This document shows positions 39,110-39,695 of a stretch of DNA of 39,695 bases, one piece after another. Location of the stretch: positions 1 through 39,695 of the forward strand of contig MGWZ01000110.1 of the NCBI GenBank assembly GCA_001801175.1, in the 5' to 3' direction. Within the stretch, counting starts at the first letter, position 1; every line of letters starts with the position of its first letter. Under the pieces are notes generated by a model that saw nothing but the letters and a program-made list of their open reading frames with translations, was not told the origin of the DNA and did not search any database. Source of the DNA: Gallionellales bacterium RIFCSPLOWO2_02_FULL_57_47 (GTDB lineage Bacteria > Pseudomonadota > Gammaproteobacteria > Burkholderiales > Gallionellaceae). A program made the position numbers and the translations under genes.

Positions 39110-39695
39110 TCACAATTGGCCTCCCATCACGATTGGAATGCGGTGTGCCCCGAATGCCTTGCTGAATTTCTCGAAGTGCCCTGCGATTATTGTATTGCAT
39201 TCCGGGCAATGGCCGTCGGGGGTGAGGCGGTATTTTTCGATTTCGTACCAGTCGCGCACGATCAGGGCGCTGCCGCATGACGGGCAGTTTGTGGTGTCCC
39301 CTTCGCGGTTATGCACGTTGCCGGTATACACATACCGCAGCCCCGCAGCCTGGGCGATTTTTCGCGCCTGTATCAGCTTTTCCAGCGAAGTGGCGGGAAC
39401 CCCGGTCATCTTGTAGTCGGGGTGGAATGCGCTGAAGTGCAGCGGCACATCCGCGCCGAGCTCCTTGACGATCCATTCGCTCATCGAGTTCAGTTCCTGA
39501 GCAGAATCGTTGTAACCGGGGATCAGCAGCGTGGTCAGCTCGACCCAGACGCCGGTTTCCTGCCTGAGGTATTTCAGCGTGTCCAGCACCGGTTGCAGGT
39601 GTGCGCCGCAGAGCTTGACGTAGAACTCGTCGGTGAATCCCTTGAGGTCGACGTTGGCGGCATCCATTTTGGCGAAGAACTCGCGGCGCGGCTGC
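39110..39695 (-). CDS. Radical SAM enzyme, AmmeMemoRadiSam/AmrS-like, N-terminus outside window
   Basis: DAANVDLKGFTDEFYVKLCGAHLQPVLDTL, TTLLIPGYNDS, FHPDYKMTGVPATS, CPSCGSALIVRDWY. Confidence 0.88.
   Translation of the reverse strand, partial: QPRREFFAKMDAANVDLKGFTDEFYVKLCGAHLQPVLDTLKYLRQETGVWVELTTLLIPGYNDSAQELNSMSEWIVKELGADVPLHFSAFHPDYKMTGVPATSLEKLIQARKIAQAAGLRYVYTGNVHNREGDTTNCPSCGSALIVRDWYEIEKYRLTPDGHCPECNTIIAGHFEKFSKAFGAHRIPIVMGGQL

Overview
Bacterial chromosomal window, GC-rich, probably from a betaproteobacterium (inferred from gene content; taxonomy not tested). It carries: (i) a left accessory segment with a UPF0158-like gene, an IS110-type transposase remnant, a two-gene AAA ATPase + TOPRIM/RloB-like module, a slyX gene bounded by a 30-bp direct repeat, and a hipBA-like toxin-antitoxin pair; (ii) housekeeping genes (yihY-like, tex, polX, DNA glycosylases, CapA-like, macrodomain, ceramidase/CREST-like, radical SAM AmrS-like); (iii) a signalling cluster (GAF/multi-PAS histidine kinase, REC-HD protein, two output-less REC-REC proteins, and a frameshifted ferredoxin-adenylate cyclase gene), of which the kinase/REC genes lie between two copies of the 3' end of an ATP-grasp gene; (iv) an N-type (alternative) F-ATPase operon, atpD-C-Q-[gap]-B-E-F-A-G. 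In this operon the expected atpR is absent, the c subunit has an unusual helix-1 residue, and intergenic repeat elements (one with an internally deleted GxxExxY gene) interrupt the gene order. Several dispersed palindromic repeat families are visible. No tRNA, rRNA or CRISPR array was recognised. All family names come from motif recognition by eye; no database search was run.
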